This document shows positions 1-7,227 of a stretch of 40,945 nucleotides of DNA, piece by piece. The notes under the pieces are model-generated. The model saw nothing but the letters and a program-made list of their open reading frames with translations, did not search any database and had not been told where the DNA came from. The first letter of the stretch is position 1; the number at the start of each line of letters is the position of its first letter. Source of the DNA: DATGFK01 sp040007395 (GTDB lineage Bacteria > Chloroflexota > Anaerolineae > Aggregatilineales > UBA2796); assembly GCA_040007395.1 (NCBI GenBank), contig JBDTVG010000029.1, positions 1 to 40,945 on the forward strand. Direction: 5' to 3'. Both the position numbers and the translations under genes were made by a program.

Positions 1-2
1 AT

Positions 3-158
3 TTTGTTTCGTAAAATACCACGGATCGCTTCTTTGCTGAACAAACGCCCAGATGAGCTTTTATAGCTATGCTTATTCAACAATTTTGCAAGGTCTGCAT
101 AGCTATACTTGCCTGTAGAGTATTCTTGAAAGAAGATGATCAGGATTAACGCAAACGA
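3..158 (-). pseudogene. Serine recombinase C-terminal fragment (runs off left edge)
   Basis: An open minus-strand frame reads FFQEYSTGKYSYADLAKLLN, followed by a stretch ending in SGRLFSKEAIRGILRNK. This matches the 'Recombinase' domain that follows the catalytic domain in large serine recombinases (pattern: Y..G.YS...LA..LN..G..T..G..F....I..IL.N). The recognisable part begins near 158 and continues out of the window. No resolvase catalytic domain is visible upstream, at higher coordinates. The frame stays open there but the sequence is unrelated, so the gene looks truncated at its 5' side by a rearrangement. It could be the remnant of an integrative element. I am fairly sure of the family and less sure that it is dead, because the C-terminal part is not in view. 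Confidence 0.6.
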
Positions 159-417
159 GCCAGAAAAACAGTTAGGCGTTAAGCTAGCAGGCTGACAAGG
201 GTAACGCGACTCGATTAGTGTCAAAATGTGCTGGTGCGCCAAACGAATTACAGGCTGACGGAGTGAGCCGAAACAGCGATGGCATTGGCCCTAATGGGGT
301 GAAACGCTCGTTGGCGGCAGAAAAACTCAGGGCGCGGTTGATGGGGAAGCATGTCAACGGGCAGGTCGTCCACAGGGCTGGACGACAATAGCGCGTGGAC
401 AGCTTGACCTAGACTGA
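159..417. other. Noncoding stretch between two mobile-element remnants
   Basis: I see no gene here. Open frames on both strands are short, lack a ribosome binding site and resemble no family I know. The stretch probably represents scrambled transposon DNA between the recombinase fragment and the transposase tail. Confidence 0.4.
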
Positions 418-612
418 CGATGCAGTCCAGCCGGGCAAAACGCTGTGTCATCTGCCCGTATTCAGCGCAATAACATCGCCTATCCCATTTTGGTCTGGGT
501 TCGGCTCAAGCAACTTGCTCAGGAAACCGCCGCCAGCATCTATCAACTTAACCAAGGCTTGCTCGATGATTACCGACCTTCTCAATTGCGTTCACCCGCG
601 CTCAAAATGTAA
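418..612 (+). pseudogene. Transposase C-terminal remnant (IS4-like tail)
   Basis: The open frame ends at a TAA at 610-612 and contains SARIQRNNIAYPILVWVRLK, then a tail with QETAASIYQLNQGLLDDY. This resembles the extreme C-terminus of DDE transposases of the IS4-like group, where an R-I-Q-R-N-H-I segment is followed by an amphipathic helix. An in-frame stop at 415-417 closes the upstream side. No DDE catalytic core or terminal inverted repeat is visible, so this is a dead fragment of at most about 65 codons. Family assignment rests on pattern memory only. Together with the recombinase fragment at 3-158 it marks the first 0.6 kb as decayed mobile DNA. Confidence 0.45.
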
Positions 613-653
613 TTTGCCTAAGTCCTGTAAATCATATGAATGAGGTCAGCTAT

Positions 654-1739
654 ATGGCAGCAGCGGTGATTGCGCTCAAGCGATTGTTTCAGCAGCGTCT
701 TTCGCAGAATCCGTTGGCGACCCCCAATGAGATTGTCCAAGCGCTGGGCGCGGTGCAGGCACAGGATTATCCCGGCGCAAAATGGGCACTAGCCTTGCGG
801 ATGGATAGTGCGGAGAACTCAGCGAACACACCGGACGATGTGATCGAACGGGCATTTAACGAAGGATCGATTCTACGCACCCACGTGATGCGCCCGACGT
901 GGCATTTTGTCGCGCCTGCCGATATTCGCTGGATACTGGAACTCACCGCGCCGCGTGTCAACGCCATCAACGCCTATCTGTATCGTCAACAGGAATTGGA
1001 TGACGCGCTGTTCGCACGGAGTAATGCCATAATCGCTAGCGCATTACAAGGCGGTCAGCAGCTTACCCGCGCCGAACTTGGCTCGGCACTAGCGCAAGCC
1101 GGGATTGTCGCTGAGGGGTTACGGCTCATTTATATTGTCATGCGTGCCGAACTGGACGCGATTGTGTGCAGCGGCCCCCGGCACGGCAAGCAATTTACCT
1201 ATATGCTGCTGGATGAGCGTGCGCCGCAGGCCAGAATTTTGCGGCGTGAGGAATCGCTGGCGGAACTCGCCAAGCGCTACTTTATCAGTCATGGGCCTGC
1301 CACCGCCCGCGATTTTGCGTGGTGGTCGGGCTTGACCGTCACTAATGCGAAAGTCGGGCTTGAAATGGTCGCGGCTGACCTTGATCACGAAGTCATTGAC
1401 GATCAGACTTACTGGTTTTCAGCGTCAATACCACCATTAACGGCTGCGCCATCCCCGACAGCACTACTCCTGCCGACCTATGATGAATTTCTGGTGGGCT
1501 ATGCCGGGTTTGACAAACTGCGGCGCGGCGGGCGGGAATCTAATCCCAGCAATATATTTGACCCCACCCTCGTAATCGATGGTCAGGTGGTTGGCAGTTG
1601 GCGGCGCACATTCAGCAAAGGCGCGGTAGTCATCGAATTATCGCCGTTTGCCCCATTGACTTCCACCGAAGACGAAGCTGTTAGCGCTGCGATCCGCCGT
1701 TACGGTGAATTCTTGAATATGCCAGTGGTCGTCTTCTAG
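654..1739 (+). CDS. Winged-helix DNA-binding domain protein (HTH_42 / AlkZ-like)
   Basis: This protein of about 361 aa belongs to the HTH_42 (DUF1006) winged-helix family, whose characterised members (AlkZ, YcaQ) are DNA glycosylases acting on interstrand crosslinks and bulky adducts. Supporting features are the N-terminal Gln-rich segment with 'LGAVQAQDYPGAKWALALR', then 'ILRTHVMRPTWHFVAPADIRW', and the late 'LLPTYDEFLVGY' with a C-terminal beta-rich part. The QAQDYPGA and RPTWHF stretches are the family hallmarks. I chose ATG 654 because GAGG at 644-647 sits 6-9 bases before it. The in-frame ATG at 636 has no Shine-Dalgarno. The gene stands alone between the mobile remnants and a bidirectional terminator. 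Glycosylase activity is not proven for this subgroup, so the product is safest named by domain. Confidence 0.85.
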   Translation: MAAAVIALKRLFQQRLSQNPLATPNEIVQALGAVQAQDYPGAKWALALRMDSAENSANTPDDVIERAFNEGSILRTHVMRPTWHFVAPADIRWILELTAPRVNAINAYLYRQQELDDALFARSNAIIASALQGGQQLTRAELGSALAQAGIVAEGLRLIYIVMRAELDAIVCSGPRHGKQFTYMLLDERAPQARILRREESLAELAKRYFISHGPATARDFAWWSGLTVTNAKVGLEMVAADLDHEVIDDQTYWFSASIPPLTAAPSPTALLLPTYDEFLVGYAGFDKLRRGGRESNPSNIFDPTLVIDGQVVGSWRRTFSKGAVVIELSPFAPLTSTEDEAVSAAIRRYGEFLNMPVVVF

Positions 1740-1781
1740 GCCACCAACACCACAAATCAAAAGCTAAAAAAGAGCATAATC

Positions 1782-1830
1782 AAAAAGCACAAGATTACCC
1801 GATCATCTGATCGGCAATCTTGTGCTTTTT
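1782..1830. terminator. Bidirectional intrinsic terminator
   Basis: A long imperfect hairpin has outer arms AAAAAGCACAAGATT and AATCTTGTGCTTTTT and an inner CGATCA/TGATCG stem. Both strands end in a T run, so it can stop the winged-helix gene from the left and the tRNA-Ser transcript from the right. Confidence 0.85.
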
Positions 1831-1837
1831 GTGACTG

Positions 1838-1925
1838 CGGAGGGGGTGGGATTCGAACCCACGATGCAGGTTCGCTGCATAACGCTTTTCGAGAGCGCCC
1901 CGTTCAACCACTCTGGCACCCCTCC
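1838..1925 (-). tRNA. tRNA-Ser(CGA): tRNA-Ser (anticodon CGA)
   Basis: Read on the minus strand this is an 88-nt class II tRNA. The acceptor stem GGAGGGG pairs with CCCCTCC, followed by a G discriminator. The D-arm contains GCCAGAGTGG, the anticodon loop is CTCGAAA (anticodon CGA, reading UCG serine codons), the long variable arm contains GCAGCGAACCTGC, and the T-arm is GTGGG-TTCGAAT-CCCAC. The long variable arm and discriminator G are serine identity features. CCA is not encoded. The gene sits 30 nt downstream of tadA on the same strand and is followed by the bidirectional terminator, so tadA and the tRNA may be cotranscribed. Confidence 0.96.
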
Positions 1926-1955
1926 CATTGGGACTCTATCAATTGTTAATGACGG

Positions 1956-2423
1956 CTAATGACGTTGACCTGACTCGCGCAGTCGGGCGAAAAACCCAAC
2001 CAACAGGGCGGCGGCTTCTTCGGCAAACAACCCTTGCTCTACGCTTACATGGTGGTTCAGGCGTGGATGGTTCAGGACATCCAGCACACTGCCCCCGGCT
2101 CCGGCTTTGGGGTCTGCTGTCGCAAAGACCAGCCTCGGCAGCCGCGCCAAGACCATTGCCCCAGCACACATCGCGCACGGCTCAAGCGTACAGTACAACG
2201 TCACTTCATCCAACCGCCAATGTTTGATCGATTGCGAGGCTTCACGCAAGGCAATCATTTCGGCGTGCGCGGATGGATCGCGGTCAATCTCGCGGCGATT
2301 GTGACCCCGCCCGATGATCTCGCCACGAAGCACAGCAATCGCGCCTACCGGAACATCTTCGTGGTTCACGGCAAGGGTGGCTTCTTCGAGCGCCAAACGC
2401 ATCCAGACAGCGTCATCTATCAC
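1956..2423 (-). CDS. tadA: tRNA-specific adenosine deaminase TadA
   Basis: TadA deaminates adenosine 34 to inosine in the wobble position of tRNA-Arg(ACG) in the cytoplasm. The protein is 155 aa, normal for the family. The cytidine/deoxycytidylate-deaminase zinc motif is complete: HAEM (about residues 53-56; His ligand plus catalytic Glu) and PCAMCAGAM (about 82-90; two Cys ligands). The N-terminal 'ALEEATLAVNHEDVPVGAIAV' is also typical. The start could be Met1 (2423) or Met8 (2402); both fit family alignments. A putative -35/-10 pair at 2431-2459 would place the transcription start only about one base before Met1, so the message could be leaderless. It lies directly upstream of tRNA-Ser in the same direction, so the two form a tRNA-maturation pair. 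Confidence 0.95.
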   Translation of the reverse strand: MIDDAVWMRLALEEATLAVNHEDVPVGAIAVLRGEIIGRGHNRREIDRDPSAHAEMIALREASQSIKHWRLDEVTLYCTLEPCAMCAGAMVLARLPRLVFATADPKAGAGGSVLDVLNHPRLNHHVSVEQGLFAEEAAALLVGFFARLRESGQRH

Positions 2424-2430
2424 GTAAATA

Positions 2431-2459
2431 AGTATAGCACGCTTGACAAACGGTGTGAA
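2431..2459 (-). promoter_or_regulatory. Putative sigma-70-type promoter of tadA
   Basis: On the minus strand TTCACA (2454-2459) and TATACT (2431-2436) are separated by 17 bases. The -10 box matches consensus at five of six positions. The expected start point, near 2424, touches the tadA ATG at 2423. Confidence 0.4.
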
Positions 2460-2620
2460 TAGGAAATTTTTGAAAGCAGCGGCAACTGGATATTACATCT
2501 TGTTCAAAAGCAGTAACATTTGCCACCGTTTGTGACCTTTTTAACACACGTTTGATAGACCTTTATGATTGCTTTTTAAGCCAATTTATGCGAATATAAA
2601 TGGTTTGTTTTTCACAGGAT

Positions 2621-2677
2621 GGAGCAGAATACAACCCTTTTGGGAGTTTGAACAAGGGTGCTCCAGGACGAAACTCC
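2621..2677 (+). promoter_or_regulatory. Candidate pseudoknotted leader RNA (riboswitch-like) of the permease gene
   Basis: Three perfect pairings nest in 57 bases. GGAGCA (2621-2626) pairs with TGCTCC (2659-2664), and CCCTT (2635-2639) with AAGGG (2654-2658); these two stack apart from an 8-nt bulge on the 5' side. GGAGTTT (2643-2649) inside the hairpin loop pairs with AAACTCC (2671-2677) just downstream, giving an H-type pseudoknot. It lies in the 347-base region before a KimA-like permease, 93 bases before its ATG. A weak promoter could lie just upstream (TTGCTT near 2569, AATATA near 2593). I recognise no known riboswitch class, and I see no clear terminator or Shine-Dalgarno-sequestering helix after it. 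The structure is seen directly; the regulatory role is inference. Confidence 0.5.
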
Positions 2678-2770
2678 GGGATTATACTTGCGCTTACGTC
2701 AACTCTATACCACCGTCTAATCCACCTTCTATCGCTTAATTACAGGGTACATACAGGAACCCAATAATCT

Positions 2771-4504
2771 ATGCTTGCCAATATACAGGGTCTTGCCATC
2801 ATCGCGCTCATCTTGATCGTTGGTTACCGTTTAGCGCCGAAAAACGTGTCAATCGCGGGCCACGATGCGGGCCAACTCTTTCTTCTCGCTGCTCTTCCTC
2901 TTTTCTTCATCGACTTCGGAACCAGTGCAGAATATGCTGCCGGTGAACTGCACACCATTCTTGCACAGGCAAGACTGCAAGAGTACGCGCCTATTGCAGA
3001 CCTTGCCATCGCTGCACTGAACATTGCCTTTGGCGGCATGTATATCTACGCATTGGGCGTATTTCGTGACGGCGGTGGGGCCGACACAGCCTCAATGCGG
3101 TATCTTGGTCCAATGGCCGCGATCATGGTCGCCTTTCTGCTGCTCGAAGACTATACCCTGACGGTTGTGGTATCGAGCCTGAGTGGCGCAGACCAACTGC
3201 TTTCGACGATTAACCAATTAGAGGCCGCGCCGATCTTTCATATTGTATTGGGGGTGGGGATTGCGTGGCTTACCTGTTGGCTCACACTGCGAGGTCGAAA
3301 GGACGCTTCCAGAGTAACTTTTGTTATTCTGTTTACCTACGTGGCGTTGATGACCCTGACTTTTGTTGTGCTGTGGATTCAGAGCAATCAAGGGGTAAAG
3401 ACGCTGCCCGGTCAGGATGGACAGATGCTGGCGATTGTGCCGCTGCCCCGTCCCGATGCTGATATTTCGATCCCGACGGTGATTGGTCATATCGCCAATT
3501 CCGTGCTACATGGACTGGTAGCTCTCACAGGGTTGGAAGCCGTCAGCAATGGGTTGCAGTTTATCAAAGACGAAGATGCATCCTACGTGAAACTCGGTAA
3601 ACGACGCTTGCCGCAATATGAAGGGCTATGGAAGTTCCTGTCAGGGCGTGTCGGAGTCGGGCGAACAATCCAGTTCGGCTTCCTGTTCTGGGGTGGTATC
3701 ACTACAACCTTGAACTCGCACTTCTCGAACTACTTCAACGTCATCGATGGCACTTTCGGACGAACGCTGGTCGGTAATCTGGCTTTTATTGCACTGATCC
3801 CGATTGGCGGACAGGTGCTTTATATCTTCCGGCAAATCTGGTCCTCGTTGACGCTGTCTTTCGCCAACATGACCGCCTATGAAGATATGCAATCGACGGC
3901 TTACCGTGACGGTGTGCGAGGTATTCTGCCTGTCGGGTTGGTCTACCGCAGCCCTAATGGTAATTTTCCACGTCCGGTGCTAGGGACTTTCGTGATCGCG
4001 ACGGTGATCATGATTCTGGTTGGTGGGCATACTGCTGCCGCGATCCCCTTCTACGGGATCGGCGTGTTCGCTCCAATTGCCTTTATGGGCTATTCGGTCA
4101 GGCGGCACTTGCTACATACTAAACCAGCGGGTTATCGCGCAGGAGCCGTCGCGACTTTCGTGATCGCCAGCCTGTCGGTATTCATCTTTATGAGCCAAAT
4201 TGTCGGCAAATTCGAGGAAGGCGGCTGGATACGTCTAGTCACGTTCTCGTCGCTGTACATTACTGGACATGTGATTTTGCTCAACAAGATTGGTGAACGC
4301 TCCGATAAGATGGCTCACCACTTGATCCACGACATCTCGCGGATCGAGGGGACAATGGCGGAACTGCTAACGTGGCAAACCCACATGATGCAGACCTACC
4401 GCCACAACTTGAAGGAACGGTTGGCACACTGGTTCGGACGCAGTACGGCTCCTATCGAACTCTTGCCCTATCCGCCGTACCAGATTCACTACGATAATCA
4501 CTAA
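2771..4504 (+). CDS. APC-superfamily permease, KimA-like (probable potassium or amino-acid transporter)
   Basis: A 577-aa polytopic membrane protein with about 12 hydrophobic segments and a hydrophilic tail of about 70 residues. The order of motifs parallels the KimA/YdaO potassium importers of the APC superfamily. A first-helix break reads 'FFIDFGTSAEYAAGELHTIL', where KimA has a similar Y-G-T-E segment. Then comes 'GVFRDGGGADTASMRYLG' (KimA: P-Q-G-G-G-A-Y), and 'LLEDYTLTVVVSSLSGADQL' corresponds to the conserved L-V-D-Y-I-L-T-V-A-V-S segment. KimA is a proton-coupled potassium importer controlled by cyclic di-AMP. Substrate here is inferred, and amino-acid permeases share the fold. AGGAA lies 12 bases before the ATG. 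The gene is monocistronic, with a pseudoknot-like leader upstream and a strong terminator downstream. Confidence 0.75.
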   Translation: MLANIQGLAIIALILIVGYRLAPKNVSIAGHDAGQLFLLAALPLFFIDFGTSAEYAAGELHTILAQARLQEYAPIADLAIAALNIAFGGMYIYALGVFRDGGGADTASMRYLGPMAAIMVAFLLLEDYTLTVVVSSLSGADQLLSTINQLEAAPIFHIVLGVGIAWLTCWLTLRGRKDASRVTFVILFTYVALMTLTFVVLWIQSNQGVKTLPGQDGQMLAIVPLPRPDADISIPTVIGHIANSVLHGLVALTGLEAVSNGLQFIKDEDASYVKLGKRRLPQYEGLWKFLSGRVGVGRTIQFGFLFWGGITTTLNSHFSNYFNVIDGTFGRTLVGNLAFIALIPIGGQVLYIFRQIWSSLTLSFANMTAYEDMQSTAYRDGVRGILPVGLVYRSPNGNFPRPVLGTFVIATVIMILVGGHTAAAIPFYGIGVFAPIAFMGYSVRRHLLHTKPAGYRAGAVATFVIASLSVFIFMSQIVGKFEEGGWIRLVTFSSLYITGHVILLNKIGERSDKMAHHLIHDISRIEGTMAELLTWQTHMMQTYRHNLKERLAHWFGRSTAPIELLPYPPYQIHYDNH

Positions 4505-4525
4505 CATTCTGTAATCACAGTAATC

Positions 4526-4558
4526 AAAAACGCGACGCTTCAAGTGTCGCGTTTTTTT
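4526..4558 (+). terminator. Intrinsic terminator after the permease gene
   Basis: CGCGAC (4531-4536) and GTCGCG (4546-4551) form a GC-rich stem, extended inward by imperfect pairs. It is followed by seven T at 4552-4558 and preceded by five A, so it may also work on the opposite strand for the glycosyltransferase gene. Confidence 0.85.
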
Positions 4559-4576
4559 GTTGGATAGACTAATAAG

Positions 4577-4654
4577 GGTCGGGCAAGTCCAACCGCTACA
4601 TAAAAGTGCGTTAAATGTAGGGGCGTGGCCTGCCCTGTCCGTACCTGCCCGACC
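4577..4654. repeat. Inverted repeat with GGTCGGGCA / TGCCCGACC arms
   Basis: Nine-base perfect arms at 4577-4585 and 4646-4654 enclose about 60 bases. The right arm abuts the stop codon of the glycosyltransferase. The word CTGCCCGACC recurs at 7043-7052 in another intergenic region, where a shorter GGGTC/GACCC palindrome surrounds it. This may be a small dispersed intergenic repeat family, but two copies are weak evidence. Confidence 0.35.
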
Positions 4655-5781
4655 TAAATAGGCGACGGTTGGCCTGCAAGGAGTGCTTCATAACACTCAA
4701 TCAGTTCGTCCATCATGTGAGGCCACGATTGCGCCTCGGCTTGTTGACGCGCTGCGAGGCTCATCTCGTGCAGTTTGCCGGGGGTCGCGACGATAGCTTC
4801 CACCGAACACACCAACGCCTCGACATCGTTGACATCGAAGGTGAAACCGCTGACTCCGCTGGCGATGACATCTTGCGCCCCGCCGACCCGCGATGACACA
4901 ACGGGCAAGCCAGAAGCCATCGCCTCAAGGATCACCAACCCAAAGCTCTCAAAAGCCGAAGGGAACACAAATATATCGCCGCTAGCGTAGGCTTGCGCCA
5001 ATTTCTCGCCCGTGAGATAGCCCACAAATTTAACGGGCAATCCTGCGAAGTACTGCTCTAACGCTTCGCGATGTGGCCCATCGCCCACCAGCGCCAAGCG
5101 TATCCCGCGCACGCGCTCAAGCACAGGCCGCAATTGCTCAATCTGCTTTTCTGCCGCCAAGCGCCCCACATACAGCAGCGTCACTTCGTCGGGATGTCCA
5201 TCGCTGAGCAAGTCGCGCATGGTGCTGTTACGATAATTTGGGTTGAAGTGTTCCGCATCCACGCCGCGCCGCCACAATCCAACCTTATGTACGCCTTTTT
5301 GTATCATCTCTCGCTGTACCAGTTTAGACGGCGCAAGGGCGTAGTCAGCTTGATTGAATGCCCACGTACTCGCCCGCGTGATCGGATATTGCAGGAACCC
5401 TACTTTGTAGAACGCCGAAATACGCGCCAGATCAAGGTGAAAAGATGCAATCGACGGAACCTTCATCTGGTGAGCAAAGAACAGGCCAGCCATACCCAAC
5501 ATGACCGGATGGAAAATGTGCATAATATCCGGCTTGAACGCTTTGACCTGTTGATAAACGTGCGGCGTAGGAAAGTTGAGCCGCCCTTCGGGGTATAACG
5601 GATTGCGGATACCCGGCACGCCAATAACTCGCGCACCTGCATACTCGCGTACACCTTGCTGCGGAGCCACGATCACCGCCTCAATACCGCGCCGCTGCAA
5701 GTGTTCAAGGGTCAGGCACGCCACTCTGACAATGCCGTCGATTTTGGGGAGGAAGGTTTCGGAGTAGAGCGCGACGCGCAT
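4654..5781 (-). CDS. GT4-family glycosyltransferase
   Basis: A 375-aa GT-B-fold retaining glycosyltransferase. The N-terminal Rossmann half starts with 'ALYSETFLPKIDGIVRVA', the form seen in MgtA/PimB/SqdX-like enzymes that transfer mannose, glucosamine or sulfoquinovose to lipid acceptors. The C-terminal half has the nucleotide-sugar site 'LLYVGRLAAEKQIEQL' (about residues 203-218), 'LVGDGPHREALE', and the E-x7-E motif in 'FESFGLVILEAMASGLPVV'. No membrane helix is present, so it acts at the cytoplasmic face. AAGGAA lies about 9 bases before the ATG. It is transcribed away from the LysM lipoprotein. The exact acceptor cannot be read from sequence; a membrane glycolipid such as a mannosylated or sulfo-lipid is the best guess. 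Confidence 0.88.
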   Translation of the reverse strand: MRVALYSETFLPKIDGIVRVACLTLEHLQRRGIEAVIVAPQQGVREYAGARVIGVPGIRNPLYPEGRLNFPTPHVYQQVKAFKPDIMHIFHPVMLGMAGLFFAHQMKVPSIASFHLDLARISAFYKVGFLQYPITRASTWAFNQADYALAPSKLVQREMIQKGVHKVGLWRRGVDAEHFNPNYRNSTMRDLLSDGHPDEVTLLYVGRLAAEKQIEQLRPVLERVRGIRLALVGDGPHREALEQYFAGLPVKFVGYLTGEKLAQAYASGDIFVFPSAFESFGLVILEAMASGLPVVSSRVGGAQDVIASGVSGFTFDVNDVEALVCSVEAIVATPGKLHEMSLAARQQAEAQSWPHMMDELIECYEALLAGQPSPI

Positions 5782-5941
5782 AAGGTGGTTCCTTACGAAT
5801 AATAAGAAATCGTACTAAGCCATGTTAAATTAACCCGCTTGGTGGGCATTCGTTGTAACCGTGGGGCTACATTAATTCTATACGTTGTGTAATTGAGCCA
5901 ATCAGGGTATTCTGTTGGCAAATTCGCAACAGGAGCAGTGT

Positions 5942-6733
5942 ATGCGTAAGAACCCATCGCGGCGGTCAAACCTTGCCGCATGGCTAGTTTTCTCATCATT
6001 GGCGCTAATCTTGACAGCGTGCTTTCAGGCGGCAGGCGATTCGATTGAACCGTCGCCCGTTAACCTGACTTCGATTGCGCCACTGCAAGAAACTCCGTTT
6101 GTTACGCCCCTATCTACCGGGGGCTTTGTCCTGCCAACCGATGACCCGAACAGCTTTCTTACACCAACGCCGCTAGCAGATACTGCTGAACCACCGACGG
6201 CAGTCGCGCCCACTTCGGAAGCAGCGACGGCACAACCCGCTTTGCCGACTATTCCGCCGACGATTGCCAATACCGAGGTTAACCCGGTTTTGTTAGCAAC
6301 CCCGACTGCGCTGCCAACCGAAGGCCCGTGTATCCATACGGTCCAACCCGGCGAATGGTTCTACAGTATCGCCCGCAAATATAATCTTAATCCGGCGGAA
6401 CTCGTAGCTGCCAACCCTCGCCAAAACCCAGACAGCCTCCAACCCGGCGACGTATTGAATATTCCCAAATGTAATCAGCCATCGCCTGTACCGACTTCCG
6501 ATATTCCACCAACCGCTACGCCGCCGAATCTGGTGCCAGTTCCGGCAGGCGCAACGAATCCTCCTACGCCGATTGAGCTATCGGGACGTACCTACAGTGT
6601 GGCGGAAGGGGATACATTGGGTGCCATTGCCCGCAAGTTCGGGACAACGGTTCAGGCGCTCAAGGATGCCAACGGCTTGACCAACGATTTTCTACGAGTT
6701 GGCGAGATTCTCAAAATCCCCAAAGGGGAATAA
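5942..6733 (+). CDS. Lipoprotein with two LysM domains
   Basis: 263 aa. Residues 1-27 form a lipoprotein signal (Arg/Lys-rich start, hydrophobic core, lipobox LTAC with the lipidated Cys at 27). Then follows a long Pro/Thr/Ala linker, a LysM domain at about 130-178 ('HTVQPGEWFYSIARKYNL' to 'LQPGDVLNIPKC'), a second Pro/Thr linker, and a LysM domain at about 215-263 ('YSVAEGDTLGAIARKFGT' to 'LRVGEILKIPKGE'). LysM binds GlcNAc-containing glycans, so this protein is probably anchored to the membrane and reaches into peptidoglycan. I chose ATG 5942 because AGGAG lies about 6 bases before it and it gives a clean signal peptide. Nine upstream in-frame codons (from 5915) have no such support. Confidence 0.88.
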   Translation: MRKNPSRRSNLAAWLVFSSLALILTACFQAAGDSIEPSPVNLTSIAPLQETPFVTPLSTGGFVLPTDDPNSFLTPTPLADTAEPPTAVAPTSEAATAQPALPTIPPTIANTEVNPVLLATPTALPTEGPCIHTVQPGEWFYSIARKYNLNPAELVAANPRQNPDSLQPGDVLNIPKCNQPSPVPTSDIPPTATPPNLVPVPAGATNPPTPIELSGRTYSVAEGDTLGAIARKFGTTVQALKDANGLTNDFLRVGEILKIPKGE

Positions 6734-6769
6734 TATTGTCACGCACCTGAAAATCCTAACACCCTATAT

Positions 6770-6804
6770 AAAACAAAAAGGCCGAGGCAATGGTGCTTCG
6801 GCCT
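6770..6804 (-). terminator. Intrinsic terminator of the candidate small RNA
   Basis: Read on the minus strand, AGGCCGA and TCGGCCT close an 11-bp stem that includes GCA/TGC and a G-U pair, with a 4-base loop. It is followed by TTTTTGTTTT. On the plus strand no T run follows, so the direction is clear. Confidence 0.7.
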
Positions 6805-6879
6805 GTACCCTGTGCGGGTATTGTAAAAGAAAAACAGAGAACGTTAAAGTTGACGTTCAGAGCCATGCTTTGCACAAGC
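6772..6879 (-). ncRNA. Candidate small RNA on the minus strand
   Basis: A consensus-like promoter (6886-6914) and a strong terminator (6770-6804) on the same strand bracket about 108 bases with no convincing reading frame. Inside, from 5' to 3', are a hairpin GAACGT/ACGTTC (6839-6858) followed by a U-rich run, a small TACCC/GGGTA hairpin (about 6807-6822), and the terminator stem. No protein family is encoded on either strand and no known RNA class was recognised. Expression is inferred from the signals only. Confidence 0.4.
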
Positions 6880-6885
6880 CGCCAC

Positions 6886-6914
6886 ACTCTACCGAGTGGT
6901 TCGTTGGTTGTCAA
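6886..6914 (-). promoter_or_regulatory. Putative promoter of the candidate small RNA
   Basis: On the minus strand there is a perfect TTGACA (6909-6914), a 17-base spacer and TAGAGT (6886-6891; four of six consensus positions). No protein gene lies downstream on that strand until 5.8 kb, so the promoter is otherwise unexplained. Confidence 0.5.
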
Positions 6915-7165
6915 GTCCAACAAAATTCAGCGCAAAGCAAACGCATCAACTCGAAATTGACCGTATTTATCTTCACTCCCTAGCCTTCTTTCTTCCAACG
7001 GAGGGATTTTAAGGATTTCAGCGGGTGAGGTAGGGGTCAGGCCTGCCCGACCCTGAAGTTTGGCCTTTTTTAGGATAAAAAAAAGAGTGCATGGCGGGAA
7101 GCGTAGGAGGCCCGGCTACGCTAAGGGTAAATGACTTTGTTTCTCACGCTACTGCAAAATGCCGA
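6915..7165. other. Intergenic DNA without a gene
   Basis: No coding frame is convincing. It holds a GGGTC/GACCC palindrome at 7034-7053 followed within 10 bases by GGCC and a T run, and a GCGTAG/CTACGC hairpin near 7100-7120. Either could be a weak terminator. The CTGCCCGACC word is shared with 4645-4654. Confidence 0.4.
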
Positions 7166-7195
7166 TTGTCCAGTATGGGAACGCTGCGCTACACT
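7166..7195 (+). promoter_or_regulatory. Putative ureG promoter
   Basis: TTGTCC (7166-7171), an 18-base spacer and TACACT (7190-7195). The start point would fall near 7202, leaving a leader of about 26 bases before ureG. Confidence 0.4.
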
Positions 7196-7227
7196 TGGTG
7201 ACTCTACAATAAGAAAGGTGACTGAGT

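Noticed and set aside
248..451. Minus-strand open frame of 67 codons
   Set aside because: No Shine-Dalgarno and no resemblance to a family. It lies in mobile-element debris and is probably chance.
2731..2740. ATCGCTTAAT, the opening word of ydaO (cyclic di-AMP) riboswitches, before the permease
   Set aside because: Only about 30 bases remain before the ATG, far too few for the ydaO fold. None of the other conserved ydaO segments is present.
5071..5598. 175-codon open frame antisense to the first glycosyltransferase
   Set aside because: It mirrors the coding strand in GC-rich codons, has no ribosome binding site and no domain. The glycosyltransferase frame has all family motifs.
6699..6983. 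94-codon plus-strand frame after the LysM gene
   Set aside because: It begins inside the LysM gene, crosses the terminator hairpin and has no plausible start. Cys pairs in it are not in a known zinc-motif context.
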